Shown: positions 1 to 8,463, counted from the stretch's first letter. The stretch is DNA of 64,000 nt from Bacteroidota bacterium (GCA_018267195.1 JAFDYY010000002.1:1-64000); one strand, 5' to 3'. Notes: generated by a model not told the origin, from the letters alone. Translations and numbers: made by a program.

Positions 1-37
1 CTACAGATCACCAGAGGTCAATCGTACCTTTACACAG

Positions 38-268
38 TTACTTAGACGCTACCTTGAAACTCTTATCTAAACTTTTATACCGGCCATTTAATCTTTTGAT
101 ATCGCCTTTTAGCATATTTTCCAGGTCATTGCCTAATTCTTTGTAGAGTTGAATTTTTTGTTCTTTATCAGCAAGGCTTTCTCTGTAACGCTCCAAAGTA
201 AAGCCAATAAGAACACCGAAAATAATCAGCACACTTTCTAGAATGATGTAGCCCAACGTCTTTTTCAT
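38..268 (-). CDS. Short DUF6090-like membrane protein, probably truncated
   Basis: A 76-residue protein read from the ATG at 268; an upstream in-frame Met exists, but the sequence from MKKTLGYIIL onward is the natural start. Residues 5-25 form one hydrophobic helix followed by an ER-rich, charged coiled segment. This layout (one helix ending in IGxxLGF/ERYRES, then charged helix) resembles the N-terminus of the DUF6090 small membrane proteins of Bacteroidota. Those are usually over 200 residues, so this copy stops early. No continuing frame is visible in the 37 bases left before the window edge, so it may be a decayed gene or a genuine short relative. Function unknown. Confidence 0.45.
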   Translation of the reverse strand: MKKTLGYIILESVLIIFGVLIGFTLERYRESLADKEQKIQLYKELGNDLENMLKGDIKRLNGRYKSLDKSFKVASK

Positions 269-438
269 GTTATGGTACTTGTGCAAAATCCGGTGTAATA
301 AACCCCACCTGCACCTGAGCAAACTGAACCTGTGAGCGGGTATCAAAATAATGTGCCACCAGATTTAATATTTTAAAGTTAGGTATTCTTCATTAAGCTC
401 TGTTGTTTTTAAAGGCTCACCTCTTTATCAAAAAAATA

Positions 439-457
439 ATTTAGAATTTTTCTAAAT
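439..457. promoter_or_regulatory. Upstream operator-like palindrome of the CbiX-like gene
   Basis: A 19-bp inverted repeat with perfect 7-base arms, ATTTAGA and TCTAAAT, around a 5-base centre. It lies 54 bp (centre to centre) upstream of a second palindrome with the same TTTAGA-N5-TCTAAA core. The size and symmetry fit a dimeric repressor site of the Fur or DtxR type; which regulator binds is inference. Confidence 0.55.
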
Positions 458-462
458 AATAG

Positions 463-493
463 TTGTGAAATATAAATTGATCATACACTTTTG
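463..493 (+). promoter_or_regulatory. Probable promoter of the CbiX-like gene
   Basis: TTG at 463-465 and CACTTTTG at 486-493 are separated by 20 bases and match the Bacteroidota -33/-7 pattern (TTG, TAnnTTTG) with one mismatch. The -7 box runs into the palindrome at 489-515, so a bound repressor would cover the start of transcription. Confidence 0.4.
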
Positions 494-515
494 TTTAGAA
501 TTAATCTAAACAAAA
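489..515. promoter_or_regulatory. Promoter-proximal operator-like palindrome of the CbiX-like gene
   Basis: Perfect 11-base arms, TTTTGTTTAGA (489-499) and TCTAAACAAAA (505-515), flank the 5-base centre ATTAA. The site ends 19 bases before the ATG at 535 and overlaps the probable -7 box. It shares the TTTAGA-N5-TCTAAA core with the site at 439-457. Two matching sites bracketing a promoter suggest repression, plausibly metal-responsive given the gene downstream. Confidence 0.6.
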
Positions 516-534
516 ATTTAAAAAGCTGTTTTCT

Positions 535-1509
535 ATGAAATTTTCAACATTATTTTCTATAACTATTCTATTACTGATTACCGAAGCGGGGTATTCCTCT
601 CCCCCTGATAAAATTGGCGTATTAGTGCTTGCGCATGGCGGAAGCGAAGCCTGGAATCAATTAATTATAGGAACCACCCAGTCTATTGGAAAAAAATATC
701 CTGTTGAAGTGGCTTTTGGTATGGCCTTGCCACGAACGATGCAGGAAGGCATTGATAAGCTGGAAAATAAGGGAGTGAATAAAATTATAGTAGTGCCCTT
801 ATTTATTTCCTCGCACAGTTTCATTATCCGACAAACCGAGTACCTCTTAAAAAAACGCGATGTGTTGGCCGACCCACCCATGGTAATGGATCATTCTCCG
901 GGCTTAGAAAGCAACTCCCATGAATCAATGGGTTCGCACCATTCAGGCAACATGAGTCATGGTTCGGGTCATGAGCAGCACGAATCCTCCCACACCACAT
1001 TGCCTCAACTGAATTTTAAATCGGAAGTAATCTTAACTCAGGCGTTGGACGACAGCCCGATCGTGGCCGAGATTCTGTACGCCAGAATAAAAGAACTTAG
1101 TGTTAACCCGGCCAATGAAACGGTAATCATTGTAGGCCATGGTCCTAACCCGGAAGAAGACAATAAGAATTGGGTAAAGACAATGGAAAGTCTGGTGGCC
1201 CAGGTGCAACAAAAACAAAAGAAGGAAGGAGTAGCTTCGCGATACGTTTTTAGTGTAACCGTTCGTGACGATGCCAGTCATGAAATTTATGAGCAGGCAA
1301 AAGAAAATCTTCGCGGATTGGTACGGCAGGCCGGTAAGCAAGGCGATGTAATTGTGGTGCCGCTGCTGCTTTCAAAAGGAGGCATTGAGCAGGGTATTAT
1401 TAAACGTTTGGATGGATTAACCTATAAGTGGAGCGGCAAAATGCTTTTACCCGATCCGAAGATTGATGAGTTTATCGAAAGCTCAGTAACGGCAGCAATC
1501 AAAAAGTAA
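535..1509 (+). CDS. Exported CbiX/SirB-like chelatase-family protein with His-rich insert
   Basis: A 324-residue protein with a signal peptide (about 1-21) followed by two CbiX-type domains. CbiX proteins insert cobalt or iron into sirohydrochlorin, or act as metal-binding relatives. Domain 1 (about 25-115) has His34 in LAHGG and His94 in ISSHS, the usual metal-ligand positions. Domain 2 (about 165-324) keeps His202 in VGHGPN, but the second position reads SKGGIEQG with no His. Between the domains, residues 120-153 hold eight His plus many Ser/Gly, a likely metal-binding loop. The signal peptide places it outside the cytoplasm, where tetrapyrrole synthesis does not occur, so a periplasmic metal-binding or metal-handling role is more likely than classical cobalamin synthesis. 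It is a single gene behind two palindromes, ending in a strong terminator. Confidence 0.75.
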   Translation: MKFSTLFSITILLLITEAGYSSPPDKIGVLVLAHGGSEAWNQLIIGTTQSIGKKYPVEVAFGMALPRTMQEGIDKLENKGVNKIIVVPLFISSHSFIIRQTEYLLKKRDVLADPPMVMDHSPGLESNSHESMGSHHSGNMSHGSGHEQHESSHTTLPQLNFKSEVILTQALDDSPIVAEILYARIKELSVNPANETVIIVGHGPNPEEDNKNWVKTMESLVAQVQQKQKKEGVASRYVFSVTVRDDASHEIYEQAKENLRGLVRQAGKQGDVIVVPLLLSKGGIEQGIIKRLDGLTYKWSGKMLLPDPKIDEFIESSVTAAIKK

Positions 1510-1546
1510 GGTTATCCTTGGAATCCTACGGAAACGTAGCAAAATT

Positions 1547-1573
1547 AAAGAGCCGGAATTTCTCCGGCTCTTT
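1547..1573. terminator. Bidirectional terminator between convergent genes
   Basis: An 11-bp perfect stem (AAAGAGCCGGA with TCCGGCTCTTT) and a 5-base loop, with A-rich sequence on the left and T-rich on the right. It sits between the CbiX-like gene and the sigma/anti-sigma pair, so it can end transcripts from both sides. Confidence 0.8.
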
Positions 1574-1587
1574 ATAATACCTCTTTT

Positions 1588-1965
1588 TCAGAGGTGTATT
1601 TTACGAATCAGTTTTTGATCGAGCCAGTTTAAAAGAAGGATAAACCCGATACCAAAAAACGCGAGACCAGCATAACTGGAAAAAAACCGGAATACACCCA
1701 CCGACAATGTAGGCCGGAATAGCAGGATGGCATAGAGGAGTAAAACGAGCGAACCGGCAGAACCCAGAATTAAAAAAAATTTATCCCAGTTAAATACGTT
1801 GGCACGTACCGGAGCCATACCGGCCACACGATGCGCAAAATCGGATGGCAATTTAAAATCGGGCTTTCTCTTGAGTGCATTAAAAACAATCCGATAGGCT
1901 CTGCCCTCCCAGCCGGCAGGCACATCGCCTTTTTCAATTTGGTGTTGAATTAATTCGTCTTTCAT
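1588..1965 (-). CDS. Small membrane protein, probable partner of the adjacent sigma factor
   Basis: A 125-residue protein with a charged cytoplasmic N-terminus (about 1-60) and two hydrophobic helices (about 63-85 and 95-115). Its start overlaps the stop of the upstream ECF sigma gene by 4 bases, so the two are co-translated. The position and topology suggest an anti-sigma or sigma-modulating role, but no anti-sigma motif (such as HxxxCxxC) is visible, so the role is inferred from context. The short tail KLIRKIHL is cytoplasmic. Confidence 0.6.
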   Translation of the reverse strand: MKDELIQHQIEKGDVPAGWEGRAYRIVFNALKRKPDFKLPSDFAHRVAGMAPVRANVFNWDKFFLILGSAGSLVLLLYAILLFRPTLSVGVFRFFSSYAGLAFFGIGFILLLNWLDQKLIRKIHL

Positions 1966-2519
1966 ACTTCTTTGGCAAAATACGTTTTAATTTTTTCTTT
2001 TAAGAGTTGCCGGGCACGGAAAAGATAATTTTTTACGGTGCCTTCGGGCATTCCGGTGGCTTCACCGATTTCGGCATAATTCATGTCTTCCAGGTGATAC
2101 AGTGTTAACACCACGCGGTATTGGGTCGGGAGTTTTTCAATTAATTTGAATACGGCCGATTCTATATCATTGTCTTCCAACGCTTCGTGCGGATTGTCTT
2201 GAGAAGTAAAATGATTTATAAAACTTTCATCCCCGGAAAGATCGCTGGCTTCAATTCTTTTTTTCCGCGCGTGGTTAATGGCGTGGCGGTAGGCAATGGT
2301 GGCAATCCAAGTACTCAGTTTTGACTGAAAATTGAACTCAGAAATCTTTTCAAATACTTTTAAAAACACATCCTGACAAATTTCTTCAATATCTTCTGAA
2401 TTATGGATGATGCGGCTTACCATGTGTGTAACTAAACGCTCATGCTGGCTAATCAGCGTTTCAAACGCATGCCTGTTTCCTTCGGCCACGCGTGTAGCCA
2501 GCACTTTATCGTCTATCAT
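1962..2519 (-). CDS. ECF-type RNA polymerase sigma-70 factor
   Basis: About 185 residues from the ATG at 2519; a GTG five codons upstream is possible. Region 2 (about 15-85) carries the DIEEICQDVFLKVFE and FQSKLSTWIATIAYRHAIN motifs that bind core polymerase and the -10 element. Region 4 (about 120-180) has the YAEIGEATGMPEGTVKNYLFRAR helix-turn-helix. This is a stress- or envelope-responsive alternative sigma factor of the RpoE-like group. It overlaps the following small membrane protein by 4 bases. A weak -7-like box (reverse strand, 2541-2534) lies just before the start. Confidence 0.9.
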   Translation of the reverse strand: MIDDKVLATRVAEGNRHAFETLISQHERLVTHMVSRIIHNSEDIEEICQDVFLKVFEKISEFNFQSKLSTWIATIAYRHAINHARKKRIEASDLSGDESFINHFTSQDNPHEALEDNDIESAVFKLIEKLPTQYRVVLTLYHLEDMNYAEIGEATGMPEGTVKNYLFRARQLLKEKIKTYFAKEV

Positions 2520-2676
2520 TTCAGAATTAGACACAAAACGAAGATAGAATGTTGCCGGTTCTGATTAAATAGTTTTGGTTTAAGGGCTTATCTATTTTTG
2601 GTGCCGTGTTGCAACATTGAGATTATACTTCGTGTCTTACTCAAAAAAACCAAATAAAAACTAAAATTTTTCAATT

Positions 2677-3033
2677 ATGGATGATAATTTAAGAAATGTA
2701 CTGGAGCCCATTGCCATTTTGGGATCCATTGGAGCCAGCCTGTATTTTTTTGTTACGGTTATGACGAACTATATCCTGAAAAAGAAAATGATTGATAAAG
2801 GATATGTAAATGAAGACACGCAAGCCATCTTTAAACAGTATGCCGATGGAAACAAGTATTCTTCCCTTAAATGGGGGCTCATCGCCTTCTTTGCCGGGTT
2901 AAGTTTAATCCTAATGGAATACATTCCGGTGCAGCCGCAATCACCTCTGCCGTATGGCTTGTTTGCCGTTTCCGTTTCGCTGGGGTTTTTGATTTACTAT
3001 TATCTCGTTCAGAAAGATTCCGGTAACAAATAA
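2677..3033 (+). CDS. DUF6249-like small membrane protein
   Basis: A 118-residue protein with three hydrophobic helices (about 12-33, 64-83 and 90-111) separated by a polar loop containing DKGYVNEDTQAIF. This arrangement, including the ILKKKMIDKG segment after helix 1, is typical of small inner-membrane proteins found beside ECF sigma factors in Bacteroidota. It is divergent from the sigma operon and 34 bases before the next gene, so it probably starts a three-gene unit with the secreted protein and the permease. A -7-like TATTTTTG lies at 2593-2600. Function unknown. Confidence 0.7.
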   Translation: MDDNLRNVLEPIAILGSIGASLYFFVTVMTNYILKKKMIDKGYVNEDTQAIFKQYADGNKYSSLKWGLIAFFAGLSLILMEYIPVQPQSPLPYGLFAVSVSLGFLIYYYLVQKDSGNK

Positions 3034-3067
3034 TATTTTCAATTGCTAACAAATCTTAGAATTCATC

Positions 3068-3445
3068 ATGAAAAAAATAATTGTCTTTACCCTTATCTGC
3101 CTGCCCCTCTTTTGTCTTGCGCAAAATAGTCCGACCTTCTATCTCACAAAACAACCTTGGCGACTAAGCGCAGATGAAATGTCCGGCATTGGCAAGCATG
3201 AAGCGATGCAGAAGAATACCCAAATTGAATTCCTCAAAGATGGATCATGGAAGGCGAGCGCACCATGGAATGGAGATTCAAAGGGCAAATGGAGTTTGGT
3301 GAATGAAAATAAAACGCTCTTGGTTTCTTTTTCGAAAGAAGATAAGCATTTTCTGATTCAACTTTTGAATGAAAATGAACTGCAACTGAAACACACAACG
3401 AAAATTGCCACCTACAAATTGACATTGTTGGCCTCCAACAAATAA
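3068..3445 (+). CDS. Small exported lipocalin-like protein
   Basis: A 125-residue protein with a clear signal peptide (1-18, cleaved after CLAQ). The mature part has alternating beta-strand patterns with a W-rich start (QPWRLSADEM) and the motif IEFLKDGSWKASAPWNGDSKG, which resembles the METTPTW/lipocalin-like families that sense or bind small ligands. No catalytic residues are apparent. It lies between the small membrane protein and the permease, with a 21-base gap to the latter, and is probably in one operon with both. Confidence 0.55.
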   Translation: MKKIIVFTLICLPLFCLAQNSPTFYLTKQPWRLSADEMSGIGKHEAMQKNTQIEFLKDGSWKASAPWNGDSKGKWSLVNENKTLLVSFSKEDKHFLIQLLNENELQLKHTTKIATYKLTLLASNK

Positions 3446-3466
3446 GTCACCCTAAAACAAAGGAAG

Positions 3467-5890
3467 ATGTTTAAAAATTATTTTAAGACTGCCACCCGCA
3501 GTCTGATCAGGAATCGTTTTTTCTCGGCTATCAACATTTTCGGGTTGTCGGTGGCCATGGCACTATCCATGATTATTATCATGTTGGTAGCCGACCAAAT
3601 GATGTACGACCGCTACAATACTAAACGCAACCGTATCTACCGCGTAAATTCCATTCCGATGGCTGACAATGGAGCACAGATGAGTGAGACGGCTACCACC
3701 ACGCTTCCCTTGCGTGATGAACTGCTGGAAAAATATACCGGTATTGAAAAAGCTGTGCGTATCGTTCGGGGCTTTGGCAATATGTGGATGGAGCTGGATA
3801 ACAACAACGTGAACATTCCGATTGCGGGGTATTATGTTGATCCTGAGTTTCTGGAAATTTTTGAGCACGAATTGGAATATGGAAACCCGAAAATGGCATT
3901 GGTTGAACCATTTTCAGTTGTGCTTTCAAAAAAAGCAGCAAAAAAACTTTTCAAGCAAGAGAATCCGGTGGGCGAAAGTTTTAAAGTTGGAGAAGAAGGA
4001 CCTTACAAAGTGACCGGCATTTTGAAGGAAACAAAGAATAAAACGCACATCGCATTTGATGCGCTCGCAAGTTTATCGTCAGTTAAAAGTTTGGAAGCAA
4101 TGGACAAGCGTCACAAAAATCTTGACGATTGGTATAATGCCTGGCAGGGGTGGGTATATGTTCTTTTGGAAGAAGGAAAGACTATAAAAGACATTCAACC
4201 CAGTTTAGAAAAAATTCAAAAGAAACATTTCACTACTCTACCAAAACCCGACACACAACAAAGGATAAAATATTCATTACAACAATTAATGAGCATCACA
4301 CCCGGGGCCTTTATCAATAATCCGATTGGCCCGTTTCTGCCTTGGATTTTTGTTTACTTCTTCATCGGTCTTGCGGGCGTGGTGATGCTTACTTCCTGTT
4401 TTAATTTTACCAACTTGTCCATTGCCCGATCGCTCACGCGTGCACGAGAGATTGGCGTGCGCAAAGTAACAGGTGCAATGCGTTGGCAGGTGTTTGTGCA
4501 GTTTCTTTCTGAATCGGTGATGGTAGCGATTCTCTCCCTGGTTGGAGCAATTGTATTGTTAATCTTGGCGAAACCATTCCTGCAGCAACTCAGCTTTGCG
4601 CGGCTTATGCGTTGGGACTTGGAAGTAAATTACTTTGTTTATGGAGTGTTTGTAGTCTTTGCTCTGGTGGTTGGAAGTTTTGCCGGATTTTTCCCTGCGG
4701 TGGTGTTAAGTGGATTTCAGCCGGTGAAAGTTTTGAAAGGGATGAATTCAATGAAATTATTTTCGGGAATAAAATTGAGAAAGACTCTGCTCGTAACTCA
4801 ATTCACCTTCTCGTTGGTATTTATTATCTCTGTGATTGTTGTCTTTAATCAACTCCAACTTTTTTTACGGGCCGATCACGGATTCAACATGGAGAAGAAA
4901 ATTGTTGTTGGTTTGAATAATTCAAATTACACAACGCTCAAGAATGAATTGCTGAAACAAAAGAATATTGAAAATGTATCAGCCGTGTCGCACGTGCTGG
5001 CGGCTGGGAACACCTATGGTGCAGACTACAAACGCTCTTTGGAAGACAAAGACTGGACGGAGATACTTTATTATTCAACCGATGAAGATTATTTAAAGAA
5101 TCTGGATATACCGTTGGTCGCAGGTAAGTATTTCTCGGCCGAGAACGGAAACTCAAACAAAAATTTCATTGTGCTTAGTGAGCAGGCAGTTGAAAGTCTT
5201 CATTTCAAATCCCCTGAAGATGCAATCGGGCAGGAAATTATTTTACATGCCGATTCATCGCGCAAGCAGATAATTGGTGTAGTGAAAAACTATAATCACC
5301 AGATGTTGGTTGAGAAAATGAAACCGCTGGCGCTCGTTTACAAACCTGATGAATATCGGTTGGTGCAAGTGCAGTACACAGGCACTTACGAAGAGGCAGG
5401 AAAAACAATTGAAGAAGTGTGGGCAAAAGTGAATCCAAATTTGAAAGTAGATTACAAAGATTTTTATGCAGAGGTTCATAAATTCTACGACATCTTCTTT
5501 GGTGATCTGGTAAGCATAATTGGATTGATTGCTTTTTTGGCCATTGTTATTTCCTGTCTGGGGCTTTTAGGGATGGCCACCTACACTACCGAAACCCGCA
5601 GGAAAGAAATTTCGGTACGCAAAATTCTGGGCAGCAGCAACGGCTCATTGGTTTATCTTTTATCTAAAGGCTTTGTGTCTATTTTGATCATAGCCATTTT
5701 AGTAGCTGTGCCATCGGCCTTTTTTATTAACAACCTGTGGCTTGAGCAAATGGCCTACCACGTTTCGGTAGATGCCCCAACTATTTTTGGGGGTATTGCC
5801 GTGCTGTTGTTTTTTGGTGTGCTCACGATCGGTTCGCAAACAGGGCGGGCCGTATTGATAAACCCGGTAGAAAACCTGAAGAACGACTGA
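3467..5890 (+). CDS. FtsX/MacB-family ABC transporter permease
   Basis: An 807-residue protein with duplicated halves: helix 1 (about 19-40), a periplasmic MacB_PCD domain (about 45-260), three helices with the conserved ARSLTRAREIGVRKVTGA segment after the first, then a second helix/periplasmic domain and three C-terminal helices with ETRRKEISVRKILGSS. The two xREIxVRKxxG motifs mark FtsX domains that couple to an ATPase. No ATP-binding gene lies nearby, so its partner is encoded elsewhere or this is the permease-only type common in Bacteroidota. Substrate unknown; such systems move lipoproteins, peptides or drugs or transmit force across the envelope. The gene end forms a long hairpin. Confidence 0.9.
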   Translation: MFKNYFKTATRSLIRNRFFSAINIFGLSVAMALSMIIIMLVADQMMYDRYNTKRNRIYRVNSIPMADNGAQMSETATTTLPLRDELLEKYTGIEKAVRIVRGFGNMWMELDNNNVNIPIAGYYVDPEFLEIFEHELEYGNPKMALVEPFSVVLSKKAAKKLFKQENPVGESFKVGEEGPYKVTGILKETKNKTHIAFDALASLSSVKSLEAMDKRHKNLDDWYNAWQGWVYVLLEEGKTIKDIQPSLEKIQKKHFTTLPKPDTQQRIKYSLQQLMSITPGAFINNPIGPFLPWIFVYFFIGLAGVVMLTSCFNFTNLSIARSLTRAREIGVRKVTGAMRWQVFVQFLSESVMVAILSLVGAIVLLILAKPFLQQLSFARLMRWDLEVNYFVYGVFVVFALVVGSFAGFFPAVVLSGFQPVKVLKGMNSMKLFSGIKLRKTLLVTQFTFSLVFIISVIVVFNQLQLFLRADHGFNMEKKIVVGLNNSNYTTLKNELLKQKNIENVSAVSHVLAAGNTYGADYKRSLEDKDWTEILYYSTDEDYLKNLDIPLVAGKYFSAENGNSNKNFIVLSEQAVESLHFKSPEDAIGQEIILHADSSRKQIIGVVKNYNHQMLVEKMKPLALVYKPDEYRLVQVQYTGTYEEAGKTIEEVWAKVNPNLKVDYKDFYAEVHKFYDIFFGDLVSIIGLIAFLAIVISCLGLLGMATYTTETRRKEISVRKILGSSNGSLVYLLSKGFVSILIIAILVAVPSAFFINNLWLEQMAYHVSVDAPTIFGGIAVLLFFGVLTIGSQTGRAVLINPVENLKND

Positions 5891-5910
5891 GTTTTCAGTT
5901 GTTCTTCAGG
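5875..5910. terminator. Long hairpin spanning the permease stop codon
   Basis: CCTGAAGAAC (5875-5884) pairs with GTTCTTCAGG (5901-5910), and the inner ACTGA (5886-5890) pairs with TCAGT (5895-5899) around a 4-base loop. This gives a stem of about 16 bp with one G-T wobble. The TGA stop lies within the stem. There is no long T-run right after it, so it may act as a transcript-end stabiliser rather than a classic terminator. Confidence 0.55.
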
Positions 5911-5951
5911 AGCCTGTAAAAAAATGAGTTTAAAGAAGTGAGTGTTTGTGC

Positions 5952-6872
5952 TTATTTTTTCACTAATGTAAATTCCGATTCGGTTTTCATTTCCATTTGC
6001 ATGGGCATGTCTTCGGGAATTTGACCACCCGCTAACAAAATCATTTTGCCTTTTACTTCAGAATAGAGTTTGCCCGATTCCGGCCAACCACTGGTTGCCG
6101 AAACGGTGCTCCGTACTACTTGCCGTCCTTTCAGGCTGGAGGTGGCCTTAAATCCACCCTGAGCGTTTATTACTTTGGTAGTATCGGTGGTAGAGATTTG
6201 GCCATCGCTGATGATCAAGGCGCTGGGTTCGGTAATAGATTGCAGGGTGTACTCACTGGAAATTTGCAGGGGCAGCGTGCTACCGGTAGAAGAAATTTTT
6301 TTCCATGTAGAGCCGGTCTGAATTTTAGTATCGGGATAAAACACAAACACCTCTTCCAGGCTTCTGCGGAAAGGCTCTTTGCCAAAAGATTGTTCCAGTT
6401 GGCCTTTCATCTGCATCATTACCGGGTCTTGGTTGTTCAAACCCGACCAGAGATTTTCAATATTCTCAACCGACACTACTGAGCCGTCTTTGGCCAGCGT
6501 AAAATTGAATTTTTTCCCCCGCATGGCGGAAATCAAATGATGGGTAATTTTGTTGGCAGGCTTAGTGGTATCTCCTTCCGAATCCATTTCCATTTGAGGC
6601 ATTTTAATTTTCATAGATAATGAAGTGTATTCTATCTCAAACTTACCGGAGTTTCCCGTGGCTTCTATGGTTTTAAATTTCATACCGCCTTTAATAGTGT
6701 ACGAAATGGTTTGTTCGGTTCCGGCCACGGCAATGTACTGAGTCATGGTGCTCATTTGCGTCAGTTCATAAATATGGTCTTTTTTAAATGTGTAGCGAGA
6801 AGGGAATTCTTTCCCCGTAAAGGCTAACGAGCCAAGAGTGAGTAAACTGATAAAGACAATGTTCTTTTTCAT
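5952..6872 (-). CDS. Exported DUF6263-like protein
   Basis: About 306 residues from the ATG at 6872, chosen because it opens a signal peptide (MKKNIVFISLLTLGSLAFTG) and lies 19 bases after a good promoter. The mature protein is beta-rich: YELTQMSTMTQYIAVAG, then repeated strands with a Met-rich patch (KMPQMEMDSEG), and a conserved C-terminal half with FYPDTKIQTGSTWKK. This matches the pattern of the DUF6263 family of secreted Bacteroidota proteins, whose function is unknown. It is convergent with the permease gene and divergent from the M48 peptidase gene. Confidence 0.65.
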   Translation of the reverse strand: MKKNIVFISLLTLGSLAFTGKEFPSRYTFKKDHIYELTQMSTMTQYIAVAGTEQTISYTIKGGMKFKTIEATGNSGKFEIEYTSLSMKIKMPQMEMDSEGDTTKPANKITHHLISAMRGKKFNFTLAKDGSVVSVENIENLWSGLNNQDPVMMQMKGQLEQSFGKEPFRRSLEEVFVFYPDTKIQTGSTWKKISSTGSTLPLQISSEYTLQSITEPSALIISDGQISTTDTTKVINAQGGFKATSSLKGRQVVRSTVSATSGWPESGKLYSEVKGKMILLAGGQIPEDMPMQMEMKTESEFTLVKK

Positions 6873-6891
6873 AGAAGTGGGTTTGGTTGCC

Positions 6892-6920
6892 CAAATGTAA
6901 AATATTATTATCACTACAAA
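6892..6920 (-). promoter_or_regulatory. Promoter of the DUF6263-like gene
   Basis: On the reverse strand, TTTG (6920-6917), 17 bases, then TACATTTG (6899-6892). This is a full match to the Bacteroidota -33 TTTG / -7 TAnnTTTG consensus, 19 bases before the ATG at 6872. Confidence 0.65.
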
Positions 6921-7047
6921 TTACCTGTCCGGATTTATTCTTGAGTGGATCATCTCGTTTGAATGATATCAAAAATGTATTTTTATTCCCGATTGGTAGC
7001 CGGCATTCTATTGTAAAACCGGAGAATATCCTGCTATCTGTTTTAAG

Positions 7048-8463
7048 ATGAAAAAAATAATCTTTATTATTTTCGGGTACCTTTATTTTCAACCCTCGTC
7101 CGGGCAAGACTTTACTCCGCTCAAGCCCTTTACCGATCGTACTTCGGTAAAGTGGAAAGCCATAGCCCAACGCACAGGGAAAGAAATTGACAAAATCAAT
7201 TCACCCAAAAAAAATCAAATAGCCGAGGTATTAAAAACCCGGTTTGAATTTTTAGAGAGGGAATTTAAAAACAAAAAATATTTGGCCGACAGCGCTCTTC
7301 AAAATCAGGTTGACCGGGTTTGGAACCGACTGTTAACCCACAACACATTATCTTATGAACCGGGGGAAGTGCTGATTAGTAATGCGGCCGATATTAATGC
7401 GTATAGCTTTGGGGAGGGCACGATCATTGTAACCATAGGATTGTTGGCCCGCCTCCGAAACGAAAGCCAACTGGCCTACACCCTGGCACACGAACTGGCG
7501 CACTATGAGCTTAACCACACGTTACTGAATATTGCCAAACAGATAGAGCAAACCGATCACCCACAGGTGGAGGCAGCGCTGGCAAACATCCGGGCCGGAA
7601 ATATTTCTTCTAAAGATTATTCCATTGTTAAGGCATGGGTTTTTGCCACTACGCATTTTCAGCGACAAGAAGAAGTGGCAGCCGATTCGCTCGGGTTTAT
7701 TTTTTTTAAAAATGCCGGATACCGGCAAGATCAGGCGAATGGCTTATTAAAGCTTCTCGATTCAGCTCAATGGGCCAAACATCATCCGGGCGAAGCGCTT
7801 TTTTACCCACTTAGTTTTAGTGGATTCCCATTTAAACCGCAATGGTTGAAAGAGCACAAGACAAGTACGGTAAAAGATTCGCTGAAAGAGATATTTTTAG
7901 ATTCGCTACGCTCTCATCCGCATATACGCGAGCGGCTGGCCGCTCTTTCAAAAATCAAGGTGTCGGCTCAGGGGAGATTGTATTTTACAGACTCCTCGCG
8001 GTTTCAGCGAGTTGTACAGAAGGCAGAGTTTCAATGTGTGCAAAGTGCTTTTGAAAACAACCGGTTTGATCAGACCCTTTTTTATGCACTTCAGTTGAAA
8101 CCCGATCATCCCGGCAACCAGTATATCACTACCCTGATCGGGCGCGTGTTGCTGAGCCTGAACATTCAGCGGAGAAACTCAACAGCCTACCGGTATGTGC
8201 CGGGCTCTTCACTCTTGTACCGGCATGATGGGAAGGCCGTGATTAATTTCCTCAACAACATTGATCTGAGAGACCTGAGTGAAATTACATTCCGGTTTAT
8301 AAATCTAAAAGGAAATTTTAATGCGCAGAATGAAGAACATTATTTTATCTTGTGGAAAGTTTGCCTGTTTACCGACCGGTGGGAAACCGCCCGTAAAGTA
8401 AAAACTACCTATCAGTTAAATTTTCCGCACGGTGAATATATTGAAGACATGATGACGTATTAA
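7048..8463 (+). CDS. M48-family zinc metallopeptidase, exported
   Basis: A 471-residue protein. A signal peptide (about 1-20) precedes an M48 peptidase domain: HELAH at 148-152 supplies two zinc-binding His and the catalytic Glu, and EEVAADSLGF about 60 residues later supplies the third ligand. The C-terminal half (about 290-471) is helical and unassigned, perhaps TPR-like. M48 proteins of this kind (BepA/YfgC-like) act on outer-membrane or periplasmic proteins, either as proteases or as chaperones. The gene is followed after 10 bases by a HupE/UreJ-like gene and is probably co-transcribed with it. Confidence 0.85.
   Translation: MKKIIFIIFGYLYFQPSSGQDFTPLKPFTDRTSVKWKAIAQRTGKEIDKINSPKKNQIAEVLKTRFEFLEREFKNKKYLADSALQNQVDRVWNRLLTHNTLSYEPGEVLISNAADINAYSFGEGTIIVTIGLLARLRNESQLAYTLAHELAHYELNHTLLNIAKQIEQTDHPQVEAALANIRAGNISSKDYSIVKAWVFATTHFQRQEEVAADSLGFIFFKNAGYRQDQANGLLKLLDSAQWAKHHPGEALFYPLSFSGFPFKPQWLKEHKTSTVKDSLKEIFLDSLRSHPHIRERLAALSKIKVSAQGRLYFTDSSRFQRVVQKAEFQCVQSAFENNRFDQTLFYALQLKPDHPGNQYITTLIGRVLLSLNIQRRNSTAYRYVPGSSLLYRHDGKAVINFLNNIDLRDLSEITFRFINLKGNFNAQNEEHYFILWKVCLFTDRWETARKVKTTYQLNFPHGEYIEDMMTY

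Noticed and set aside
2574..2600. TTTG and TATTTTTG as a full promoter of the DUF6249-like gene
   Set aside because: The gap is 15 bases, below the usual 17-23, so only the -7 box is mentioned.
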